A DNA stretch of 16,462 nt, taken from positions 30,208 to 46,669 of the forward strand of contig PAPL01000016.1 in NCBI GenBank assembly GCA_002708885.1, given 5' to 3'. The notes below the pieces were generated by a model. The model saw only the letters and a list, made by a program, of their open reading frames with translations. It was not told where the DNA came from and ran no database searches. The stretch comes from Verrucomicrobiales bacterium (lineage in GTDB: Bacteria > Verrucomicrobiota > Verrucomicrobiia > Verrucomicrobiales > DEV007). The position numbers and the translations under genes were made by a program. This document shows positions 6,735-13,707 of this stretch, piece by piece. Numbering within the stretch: position 1 is the first letter of the stretch; the number at the start of each line of letters is the position of its first letter.

Positions 6735-9700
6735 TTAATTTCCCATCCAATTAACTAATTTTTCGCGTAATTCTAAGGTATTCAATACTGAAAAACGTGA
6801 TCCCATATCCAGTTTGACCGCGTTTCCATTATCCATTTCTATATGCAATTGAACTAAAACCTCACCTGGGTGCTGGCACAAAATGGAACGGATCTGCTGT
6901 AAATCCTCTGAGCTGTGCTGTCCCGTTCGAAGATATAAAGTCAATGTCCCATTTTGAAGATCCTCATTCCTCGCGTTCGTAAAATTTGTATTAACCGAAT
7001 CGGAACTTTTGCCACTCTGATTTTCCATTAAGGCTACATCAGGTTTGTCTAGGATACGGACTCTTTCCGCAGTTAATCTCTTAGCATCAGATCTAGAATC
7101 AATTTCAACTTTAGCCTGCAATTCAATGACTGAACCAACTTCTAGTAATTCATTTGATCTTTCGAAAACTTCGGGCCAGACCATGACCTCAGACTGCCCG
7201 GTAAAACCTTCAAAGGTCAGGATCGCAAATGGCTTCCCCGCTTTTTTTGTATATCTTCTATCAACGCCAGCAATCCGTCCCATAAAATCATACTTGCGCC
7301 GTTCTTTGAGATCCTGCAATTCTGAAAGTCTCTTATATTTCTGTTTGTTAAAAAGTGGCCTATAAGAATCTAAAGGATGTCCCGTAACATAAAATCCAAG
7401 TAACTCACGCTCTGAAGATAAAATTTCCTCTTCGGTCCAAGGTTCATATTCAATTGTATTATTGGAAGATAGATTGACAGGAGCGGAACCAAAATCCATG
7501 TCCTCTGCAAAGAGTGAAGTTTGGCCCGCAATTCGATCCTTTTGAGCAGTAGAGGCTGCGGCTATAATTAAATCAATTCTGGCAAACAAATGAGCGCGCT
7601 CCTCTCCAGAAAAATCAAATGCCCCGGCCCTAGTTAGAGATTCTAATATCTTCTTATTTATTGTTCTTGATTCTAGCCGCTTAGCAAAATCATCAGGTGA
7701 AGCATATTCTTCATTCTTGGTTCTTTCTTCAATCGCTAAAGCCATGGCTACACTACCAACATTCTTAATCGCTGCCAACCCATACCTGATACTCTCCTCA
7801 CTACTATCTTTCTCATGACTAGGAGCAAATTTAAGTTCGCTCTTATTGATGTCAGGAGGTAGAACTTTTATCCCCATTGTTTTGCACTCCTCGACAAATA
7901 CCGCAATCTTTTCAGTATTGTTGATTTCATTTGAAAGAAGGGCCGCCATGAATTCGACTGGATAGTTTGCTTTTAGGTATGCAGTTTGATAACTAATCAA
8001 CCCATAAGCAGCGGAGTGGGACTTATTAAATCCATACCCGGCAAACTTTTCGAGTAAATCAAATATTCCATTAGCCTGCCCTTCTGGTATATCATTTTCC
8101 CTCTTACAACCCTCAACAAATACATGGCGCTGCTTTGCCATTTCTTCAGGATCCTTCTTACCCATAGCCCGGCGCAAGAGATCAGCATCTCCAAGACTAT
8201 AACCGGCCAAGAGATTGGCAGCTTTCTGTACTTGTTCCTGATAAATCAATATGCCATGAGTTTCTTTGGACACCTCCTCAAGAAGAGGGTGTAAATATTG
8301 AACTTTCTTTTTACCTCTCTTCCTATCAATGAAGTCAGGAATGAGTTCCATCGGTCCTGGCCGATAAAGTGCGATTAGTGCAATGATATCTTCAATACGG
8401 TTAACCCCGAACTGCTTGCACAATGAAACCATTCCACCCGATTCCAACTGAAAAACTCCACAAGTTTCACCGGCATTAAGAAGATCAAAGGTCGTTTTGT
8501 CATCTAATGAAATTTCAGATATATCAAAATTTGGAGCTTTTTTTCGGATCAGTTCAACAGCATCCTGTATCACAGTCAGTGTTTTTAACCCTAGAAAATC
8601 CATCTTAAGCATGCCAAGATCAGTCAGTGGTTTCATCGCATATTGCGTCACTACTTCACCTTCATTGCCTCGGGTCAGAGGAACATGAATGTCCAGTTCA
8701 CAATCGCCAATTACTATTCCAGCGGCATGAATGCCAACTCCACGAGTGAGGCCCTCAAGAAAAACAGCATATTCCCATAGTTGCTCAGTTGCTGGTTCAT
8801 TAGTGATGGCCGCCTTGAGTTCAGGATTTTTTTTACGTGCTCCTGCCAGAGTAATTCCCAATTCGGTAGGAATCATTTTGGCAACCCTATCAGCATCACC
8901 ATAACTCCAACCGAGCACACGACCCACATCACGGACCACACTCTTTGCTCCGAGAGTACCAAAAGTAATAATATGAGATACGCACCGCTCTCCATATTTC
9001 TGACGAACATATTCAATGACTTCAGGCCTCCTCGTTTGACAAAAATCAACATCCACGTCAGGAGGACTTACTCGCTCTGGATTAAGAAACCTTTCAAAAA
9101 TCAGACCAAAACGAATCGGATCTAGATCCGTAATTTCAAGCACATACGCGACCAGTGACCCTGCCGCAGATCCTCTTCCAGGGCCCACCGGAATACTATT
9201 ATCTCTTGCCCACTTGATAAAGTCCCATGTAATCAAAAAATATGAAACGAAACCCATTCGTTCCATGATTCCGATTTCATAATCTAACCGTCTCCGAAGC
9301 TCTGCATCGGTCCTGGCCCTCTCTTCTCCGTACCTAGCAACAAGACCCTCTTCACACAAATCACGAAAATAGCTTTCTCTGGAAACTTGATTTGAAATCT
9401 CATATTCCGGATACCTCTCTGAACTTGTTGAATCCAGTTCCATTTTAAAATCAACCTTATCAGCTATCTCAAGCGTATTATCACAAGCGACAGGAACCTC
9501 TTTGAATAATTTACGCATTTCTCTGGCAGTCTTAAAATAGACTTCCGGTGAATATCTCATTCTGTTCTCGTCAAGGACCATCTTTCCAGTCCCAATACAA
9601 ATCAGAACATCATGGGCTTCATGGTCCCTTTGATTAAGAAAATGCACATCATTTGCAGCAACGGGCTTTAAACCAAATTCACCACAAAAAGATAAAAGTT

Positions 9701-10271
9701 GCCGGTTGCACAAACGCTGCTGATCCATTCCATGGTCATGCATCTCGAGATAAAAATCATCCTTGCCAAAAATATCCACAAACTCAGTCAGTTTCTCTCT
9801 GGCAATGTCCAATTGTTCTTGTTGTATCCAGTAGTTAATCTCTCCGTTAATGCATCCACTCAGACAAATAATTCCTTGTGAATATTTATCTAAGAGCTCT
9901 TTATCAAGCCGTGGCTTATAATACTGCCCCTCTAAATGAGCTTGGCTGACCAGCCGTACCAAGTTCTCATAACCATTAACATCCTTGGCCAGAAGAGTGA
10001 GGTGGTGCGCGTTAGGCAAGCCTGGCACTTTTTTCTTATCATGCATAGATCCGGGTGCCAAATAGACCTCACACCCAATGATCGGTTTTATACCTGCTTT
10101 CGTGGCTTGTTTATAAAAATCAATTGCACCATACAGATTTCCGTGATCAGTCATAGCAACTGCTGGCATCTTACATCTAAGGGCTTTACTCATAAGATCG
10201 CCTGTGCGAACAGCCCCATCGAGTAATGAATACTCTGTATGAAGGTGCAGATGAACGAATGAATCAGACAT
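6735..10271 (-). CDS. dnaE: DNA polymerase III subunit alpha
   Basis: The catalytic subunit of the replicative polymerase. At 1178 residues it is close to the E. coli protein (1160). Domains in order are as follows. PHP (1 to about 280) has HLHLHTEYS (7-15), TDHGN (41-45), G-C-E-V-Y (66-70) and N-D-V-H-F (207-211). The palm has GPGRGSAAGS (363-372) and PDVDVDF (404-410), giving catalytic Asp407 and Asp409, with the third acid Asp558 in KMDFLGLKTL. The fingers contain Y-R-P-G-P-M-E-L (636-643) and GYGFNKSHSAAYG (745-757). The tandem helix-hairpin-helix region is near 830-890, with YGLAAIKNVG. The OB fold is at about 990-1075, followed by a small C-terminal tau-binding-type domain. It is the DnaE1 type, with no embedded DnaQ-like exonuclease as in PolC. 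The lipoprotein gene precedes it on the same strand after a 134-bp gap, and the polysaccharide regulators follow without an evident terminator. I see no good promoter match directly upstream. Confidence 0.98.
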   Translation of the reverse strand: MSDSFVHLHLHTEYSLLDGAVRTGDLMSKALRCKMPAVAMTDHGNLYGAIDFYKQATKAGIKPIIGCEVYLAPGSMHDKKKVPGLPNAHHLTLLAKDVNGYENLVRLVSQAHLEGQYYKPRLDKELLDKYSQGIICLSGCINGEINYWIQQEQLDIAREKLTEFVDIFGKDDFYLEMHDHGMDQQRLCNRQLLSFCGEFGLKPVAANDVHFLNQRDHEAHDVLICIGTGKMVLDENRMRYSPEVYFKTAREMRKLFKEVPVACDNTLEIADKVDFKMELDSTSSERYPEYEISNQVSRESYFRDLCEEGLVARYGEERARTDAELRRRLDYEIGIMERMGFVSYFLITWDFIKWARDNSIPVGPGRGSAAGSLVAYVLEITDLDPIRFGLIFERFLNPERVSPPDVDVDFCQTRRPEVIEYVRQKYGERCVSHIITFGTLGAKSVVRDVGRVLGWSYGDADRVAKMIPTELGITLAGARKKNPELKAAITNEPATEQLWEYAVFLEGLTRGVGIHAAGIVIGDCELDIHVPLTRGNEGEVVTQYAMKPLTDLGMLKMDFLGLKTLTVIQDAVELIRKKAPNFDISEISLDDKTTFDLLNAGETCGVFQLESGGMVSLCKQFGVNRIEDIIALIALYRPGPMELIPDFIDRKRGKKKVQYLHPLLEEVSKETHGILIYQEQVQKAANLLAGYSLGDADLLRRAMGKKDPEEMAKQRHVFVEGCKRENDIPEGQANGIFDLLEKFAGYGFNKSHSAAYGLISYQTAYLKANYPVEFMAALLSNEINNTEKIAVFVEECKTMGIKVLPPDINKSELKFAPSHEKDSSEESIRYGLAAIKNVGSVAMALAIEERTKNEEYASPDDFAKRLESRTINKKILESLTRAGAFDFSGEERAHLFARIDLIIAAASTAQKDRIAGQTSLFAEDMDFGSAPVNLSSNNTIEYEPWTEEEILSSERELLGFYVTGHPLDSYRPLFNKQKYKRLSELQDLKERRKYDFMGRIAGVDRRYTKKAGKPFAILTFEGFTGQSEVMVWPEVFERSNELLEVGSVIELQAKVEIDSRSDAKRLTAERVRILDKPDVALMENQSGKSSDSVNTNFTNARNEDLQNGTLTLYLRTGQHSSEDLQQIRSILCQHPGEVLVQLHIEMDNGNAVKLDMGSRFSVLNTLELREKLVNWMGN

Positions 10272-10405
10272 TATAATTACAAGCCGAAATAAAAAAGACT
10301 CTCATTAGGTACTAATAAATGGAGGTCCTTCTAGCAAGCCTGTTCGTCCAGAACGAAAAGATTTTCAGAATCACAAACACCTACCACAGTCTCTACCCCA
10401 GTAAT

Positions 10406-11374
10406 TTAGTAGTCATGTGAAATGAGTGAATATGAAGAACTTGTTTTTGTATCCATTTCTGCCCCTAATTCACCACCAACAGACATAGTCATATCAATAG
10501 AACTATTACTTTGAACCACTGTCCCCAGTTCAGGATCAAATAACATAGTGCCGCTTATTTTTGAATCTTTAAACGACACTAACCCTCCCTCTCCATCAGT
10601 ATCGGCAAGTCCCTGAAAAACTATTTCTGCAAGTTTTTGCCCATCATGATTCTTCGGCCCTTTGTATGTATAATCAATTGTCATCTTCATTTCACCCATT
10701 TGCTGCATGCTCAACTCCTGCCCATGCTGCCACTTGGCACCAGGCTCAACAGCCTTTTCAGGAAAACCAAAGTCTCCTAATTGCTTGAGCATGTTTGCGA
10801 TCTCTTTATTTCCTAAGGCCCCGATTCCTCCGACTGCTGGTGCACCGCCTTGCTTGATTGCATCAGAGACATTTATAAAATTATCATTCTTATCAATTTC
10901 GGCTTCAAACTTCTGATTAGCAAAATCTCCTAAAGCAGTTTTTAACAAAGCACTCTGTTTTTCTGGGTCTTCAGAATCATAGACCATGTTTTGACCAGCC
11001 ATCGACATCTCCATTTTTACTTTACTAAAATGAACGCTCATCTTCTTATTTCCCGAAGTCGCCTCAGATACATCCACATTGAAATCCATAGACATTTTAG
11101 TTTTTGAACCTTCCGGTCCTGCTAAAGGAAGTTCCATTTGACTGTCCGTTGTCTGGCGAAAAACATAAGACTTCCCTCGAATCCACTTTGCTTTAAGCAA
11201 AACGCTCTGCCCATCAGCGCCCCAGGAGCCTTTAGGCTTTGCGGAAAATGACTTTTTATTCTGATCCTCTGATTCGTTTTGCTGGGAATGCCCAGACGTC
11301 TGGTCATTGGATTTTGAGCACCCAGCTAGGGCTAATAAACCAATCAAAACGGAAATAATAATATAAAGTTTCAT
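10406..11374 (-). CDS. Putative lipoprotein, DUF6263-like
   Basis: The N-terminus MKLYIIISVLIGLLALAGC is a type II signal peptide with lipobox L-A-G-C; Cys19 would be lipidated, anchoring the protein to a membrane facing the periplasm. A polar Ser/Asn/Gln-rich linker (about 20-50) follows. The remaining 270 residues are mostly beta: L-K-A-K-W-I-R-G-K-S-Y-V-F-R-Q-T-T, M-S-M-D-F-N-V-D-V-S-E-A, V-H-F-S-K-V-K-M-E-M-S, then F-G-F-P-E-K-A-V-E-P-G-A-K-W and Y-T-Y-K-G, ending with a 'sG.m.fD.e.G.vv.s.s' pattern. This matches my memory of DUF6263 lipoproteins in Verrucomicrobiota and Bacteroidota ('W..G..Y.y.q.t....', 'v.PGd.W'), but no search backs it and no function is known. Methionine is unusually common, which can go with metal or surfactant-like ligand binding, though that is speculation. 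It is divergent from the P-II gene (320-bp shared upstream region) and precedes dnaE. Confidence 0.7.
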   Translation of the reverse strand: MKLYIIISVLIGLLALAGCSKSNDQTSGHSQQNESEDQNKKSFSAKPKGSWGADGQSVLLKAKWIRGKSYVFRQTTDSQMELPLAGPEGSKTKMSMDFNVDVSEATSGNKKMSVHFSKVKMEMSMAGQNMVYDSEDPEKQSALLKTALGDFANQKFEAEIDKNDNFINVSDAIKQGGAPAVGGIGALGNKEIANMLKQLGDFGFPEKAVEPGAKWQHGQELSMQQMGEMKMTIDYTYKGPKNHDGQKLAEIVFQGLADTDGEGGLVSFKDSKISGTMLFDPELGTVVQSNSSIDMTMSVGGELGAEMDTKTSSSYSLISHDY

Positions 11375-11693
11375 TTATATGCGGAAATTTAGAGGTCCAA
11401 ATTAAAATCAATTAGGATTAACATAAAACCTTTAAAGGGAAAACGACATCTTTTACTTGTTCAAATAATGCACCTTTGAAGCAATAACACCCTTTAATTC
11501 ATTAATATTATGCGACTTTTGATAAGCCGTTCATAATATGATTTCCAAAAGAAAAAAATAATGGATTTGGCATCTTATTTTTCAAGTTGGCACAAGATCC
11601 GCTTTATTGTTAATTTCAATATAGAATTCCCAGAAAGGTATCATCAATTCCTTGGCACCATCGATGGGACCAACCTTACCCGACTATAATAAA
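11375..11693. other. Divergent intergenic region between lipoprotein and P-II genes
   Basis: This 319-bp non-coding stretch serves as the upstream region for both divergent genes. It is AT-rich. It contains a 10-bp palindrome CCTTTAAAGG (11429-11438), an 8-bp inverted repeat ATATTATG/CATAATAT (11505-11512 and 11532-11539, 19-nt spacer) and a sigma-54-type -24/-12 site (11588-11603) pointing at the P-II gene. I find no credible open reading frame. The in-frame TTG at 11652 would only add 14 residues to P-II. No riboswitch or tRNA-like fold is evident by eye. Confidence 0.7.
11588..11603 (+). promoter_or_regulatory. Sigma-54 (RpoN) type -24/-12 promoter for the P-II gene
   Basis: The sequence TGGCACAAGATCCGCT carries the complete -24 box TGGCAC and a GC at exactly the -12 position, with the same 10-bp spacing as the consensus TGGCAC-N5-TTGC. 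The two Ts before GC are replaced by CC. A start would fall about 12 bases downstream (around 11614), leaving a leader of about 80 nt before the ATG at 11694. P-II genes are often RpoN/NtrC-controlled, which supports the call. No complete NtrC-type upstream site is visible; only a one-sided TGCACC occurs at 11469-11474. Confidence 0.5.
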
Positions 11694-12041
11694 ATGAAAA
11701 AAGTTGAAGCGATAGTTAAGCCATTCAAACTCGAAGACATTAAGGAAGCTCTATCCGAAATAGGTATACAGGGCATGACCGTAACTGAAGTGAAAGGTTT
11801 TGGTCGCCAAAAAGGTCACACTGAAATATACCGCGGAAGCGAATACACAGTAGATTTTTTACCAAAGGTCAAACTTGAAATCGTAGTGGATGATGAACAA
11901 GTAGATGGAGTCATCGATAAAATAGTCTCAACTGCGAATACAGGAAAAATAGGAGACGGAAAAGTCTTCGTATCACCTATCGAGGAGGCAGTGCGAATCC
12001 GGACAGGAGAAAAAGGACCAGACGCAGTTGCTGTAAGTTAA
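11694..12041 (+). CDS. glnB: Nitrogen regulatory protein P-II
   Basis: A small trimeric signal protein that senses ATP/ADP and 2-oxoglutarate. It controls nitrogen enzymes and transporters (GlnE/GlnD, NtrB, AmtB). From the ATG at 11694 it has 115 residues against 112 for typical P-II. The in-frame TTG at 11652 would add an untypical 14-residue extension, and MKKVEAIVKPFKLEDIK is the standard start. The T-loop holds GRQKGHTEIYRGSEY (37-51) with Tyr51, the residue uridylylated by GlnD in proteobacteria, followed by V-D-F-L-P-K-V-K. The B-loop TGKIGDGKVFV (83-93) and the C-terminal R-I-R-T-G-E form the nucleotide site. All key positions are intact. Whether it is GlnB or GlnK cannot be settled; no amtB or glnA is next to it, although the sigma-54-like promoter would suit glnK. 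It is a single-gene transcript, closed by a strong terminator. Confidence 0.95.
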   Translation: MKKVEAIVKPFKLEDIKEALSEIGIQGMTVTEVKGFGRQKGHTEIYRGSEYTVDFLPKVKLEIVVDDEQVDGVIDKIVSTANTGKIGDGKVFVSPIEEAVRIRTGEKGPDAVAVS

Positions 12042-12055
12042 TTTAATTAAATCGC

Positions 12056-12091
12056 AAAGACTCTCTCCGTGACCGGAGAGAGTCTTTTTTT
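12056..12091 (+). terminator. Strong intrinsic terminator after the P-II gene
   Basis: The arms AAAGACTCTCTCCG (12056-12069) and CGGAGAGAGTCTTT (12074-12087) pair perfectly over 14 bp around a TGAC loop, with a T7 run at 12085-12091. The hairpin begins 14 bp after the stop codon. The A-rich left arm facing the T run would also allow weaker termination in the opposite direction. It separates the P-II gene from the downstream plus-strand genes. Confidence 0.94.
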
Positions 12092-12156
12092 ATACATCAA
12101 AATTAAAGGATTCGAATTTTTCCATCTTGCGTATAGATTTGATTCATTAATTGCTA

Positions 12157-12534
12157 ATGAGCGAAAACACTGACTTTCCTGAAATTCCAAGAAGAGAAAT
12201 TCTGGTCCAGTACCTCGGAAAACTGCTCTTGGCCCGGGGCATTGGATTACCTAAGCATGGAGAACCATGGCAACTAGTTCAAATAACAGAGCCCGCTGAA
12301 ACAGGAACCATCAACGAAGTGCCCATTATGGCATTTGAAGTTTTATTCCTAACTCCTACAGAAAGAGAGTCAGGAACATATGTATTCACCAATGAATCTA
12401 ATGAACTCATTGGTGCAATGTATTGCACCACATTCATCAGCCCCACCCAAGCCACATGCATGCAATCAATTTTCTCTAGCACCTTAGAGGATTCTGAACC
12501 ATCCAGACCTAGTCCTAGCAAAGAAGAACTATAA
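12157..12534 (+). CDS. Hypothetical protein, 125 residues
   Basis: I do not recognise this family. The start is taken as the ATG at 12157 (MSENTDFPEIPRR); a TTG two codons earlier is less likely. The first ~100 residues look like a compact, soluble alpha/beta domain: an amphipathic helix (E-I-L-V-Q-Y-L-G-K-L-L-L-A-R-G), a conserved-looking turn (G-E-P-W-Q-L-V-Q-I), then alternating strands (P-I-M-A-F-E-V-L-F-L-T-P, S-G-T-Y-V-F-T-N, E-L-I-G-A-M-Y-C-T-T-F-I). The last 20 residues are Ser/Pro/Glu-rich and probably disordered. There is no signal peptide, membrane segment or metal motif. It sits between the P-II terminator and a secreted deacetylase-like gene (49-bp gap, same strand). Length, codon pattern and the absence of a competing frame support a real gene; its job is unknown. 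Confidence 0.62.
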   Translation: MSENTDFPEIPRREILVQYLGKLLLARGIGLPKHGEPWQLVQITEPAETGTINEVPIMAFEVLFLTPTERESGTYVFTNESNELIGAMYCTTFISPTQATCMQSIFSSTLEDSEPSRPSPSKEEL

Positions 12535-12583
12535 ATTTAATCTGGGAAATACATATTGTCACAAACTTAGCAGTGCTTTCGAA

Positions 12584-13651
12584 ATGAGTTTAATGATGCC
12601 AACTTTTAGTATCAAGTTATGCATTGCCTTATTTGTATTGTTAGTAAATACATCTGGAGAGATTGATGAGCTTAAATCTCAAACCAAAAAAAAAGCAGTC
12701 CTTCATGTATCGGTAGTTTCACACTTCGATCGCCCTTGGGCAATGGGCATTGACGATTTGGAAGCATTTCGAACCCTAACTAAGAATCACCCAAAGATGC
12801 GATGGACGCACCTCTATAATCCTGTGGCCTACACACAATTGACTCCACATTATAAAAAAATGGAATCTTTCGTAAAAGAATGTAGAGACGATCACGGAGC
12901 AGAGATAGGAGTTCATCTTCACATGTACGAAAGTTTGTTAAAAAAAGCAGATGTGAAATTTCGAAGTTCTCCAAGTATGAATGCTCAATCCGCGGAAAAG
13001 AGCTACGATGATACAGGGTACAGTGTGCCTATGACTATTTATTCGCGCAAAGAAATCGATAAGATTCTAAATTTTACTTTAAATACATTTAGAGAAAGAA
13101 AACTTGGAAGGCCCAGATCATTCTGTGCCGGGTTCTATGCTGCCAGCACAGAACTTCAAAAAGCTATAGCCGCTAATGGCTACCATATAAGCGCAGCCGC
13201 TTTTCCTCCTGGTAATGAATTTGGGGCCAGGTATGCCCCCTCGTGGCATGAACTTGCCGGTTGGGATAAGACCGTTACCGTGCGCAGTCGACCTTACAAA
13301 ATTTCAAAAAAGTCTATCTTACCTACTGGCAAAGGCCCCTTCATCAAGGCCTTGGATAATAAACCGCTTATTGAATTTCCCCAAACATGCAAAATTGATT
13401 GGATGGTTTCATCTGAGGATATGAAAACAATATTCAAAGAGCACCTGAAATTCTGCTCAGATGGTCAGATGAGTGCCGTTTGCCTCGCCATTCATGAGAA
13501 TAACGCGGCGCAATACTTAAAAAAATATGACGACGTATTAAATTTCATAGATGAACAGATTCTTTCTAACAATAAAAAGGGGATACATATAAGGTATTCG
13601 ACCCTTTCCTTTATAAGAAAAAGTTTTTTGGACAACGAAGGGACAAATTAA
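12584..13651 (+). CDS. Secreted polysaccharide deacetylase-like (NodB-fold) protein
   Basis: A 355-residue protein. A hydrophobic N-terminal segment (I-K-L-C-I-A-L-F-V-L-L-V, about residues 10-21) looks like a signal peptide, so it should act in the periplasm or outside. ATGs at 12593 and 12596 are alternative starts with the same signal. The core resembles the glycoside hydrolase/deacetylase beta/alpha barrel. The first strand ends V-V-S-H-F-D-R-P-W (44-52). The metal-type motif is E-I-G-V-H-L-H (107-113), similar to the 'EiG.H..H' of NodB enzymes. Next is R-S-F-C-A-G-F-Y-A-A-S (178-188), at the place of the 'fR.p.G' motif and followed by 'L..a...nGY..'. A final strand is C-L-A-I-H-E-N-N (300-307). 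The classic T-F-D-D motif is not present as such; Asp49 with His111 and His113 could be metal ligands. Substrate is unknown, and a role in trimming glycans is inferred from fold only. The PQQ-like gene follows after 56 bp. Confidence 0.6.
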   Translation: MSLMMPTFSIKLCIALFVLLVNTSGEIDELKSQTKKKAVLHVSVVSHFDRPWAMGIDDLEAFRTLTKNHPKMRWTHLYNPVAYTQLTPHYKKMESFVKECRDDHGAEIGVHLHMYESLLKKADVKFRSSPSMNAQSAEKSYDDTGYSVPMTIYSRKEIDKILNFTLNTFRERKLGRPRSFCAGFYAASTELQKAIAANGYHISAAAFPPGNEFGARYAPSWHELAGWDKTVTVRSRPYKISKKSILPTGKGPFIKALDNKPLIEFPQTCKIDWMVSSEDMKTIFKEHLKFCSDGQMSAVCLAIHENNAAQYLKKYDDVLNFIDEQILSNNKKGIHIRYSTLSFIRKSFLDNEGTN

Positions 13652-13676
13652 TGCAACTGGCACGTTACGAGTTGCA
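13652..13676 (+). repeat. Short inverted repeat after the deacetylase-like gene
   Basis: TGCAACT (13652-13658) and AGTTGCA (13670-13676) are exact reverse complements with an 11-nt spacer, and the left arm begins on the base right after the stop codon. There is no T run downstream, so it is not a standard intrinsic terminator. It could stabilise the 3' end of the upstream transcript or bind a regulator of the following gene. The role is unknown. Confidence 0.35.
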
Positions 13677-13707
13677 GTGCTCTTTAAAATCTCTTTAGGA
13701 TAACAAA

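Noticed and set aside
8781..9125. Plus-strand open frames opposite dnaE (for example 114 codons here)
   Set aside because: They are antisense to a fully conserved polymerase gene and have no domain signal.
10340..10365. Hairpin in the lipoprotein-dnaE gap as a terminator
   Set aside because: The arms are only 4-5 bp and no T run follows on the transcribed strand.
11469..11486. NtrC binding site upstream of P-II
   Set aside because: Only the left half (TGCACC) is present; the right half does not match TGGTGCA, so it is at most a half site.
11653..11668. Second TGGCAC close to the P-II gene as another sigma-54 promoter
   Set aside because: The -12 GC is absent at the required spacing (GG instead), and it is too close to the start codon.
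11652..11693. Longer P-II frame starting at a TTG, adding 14 residues
   Set aside because: MKKVEAIVKPFK at 11694 is the standard P-II N-terminus. The extension has a rare start codon and no family support.
13658..13677. TGGCAC...TTGCA before the PQQ-like gene as a sigma-54 promoter
   Set aside because: The spacer between boxes is 8 rather than 5 bases, and it lies inside the inverted repeat, which explains the TTGCA.
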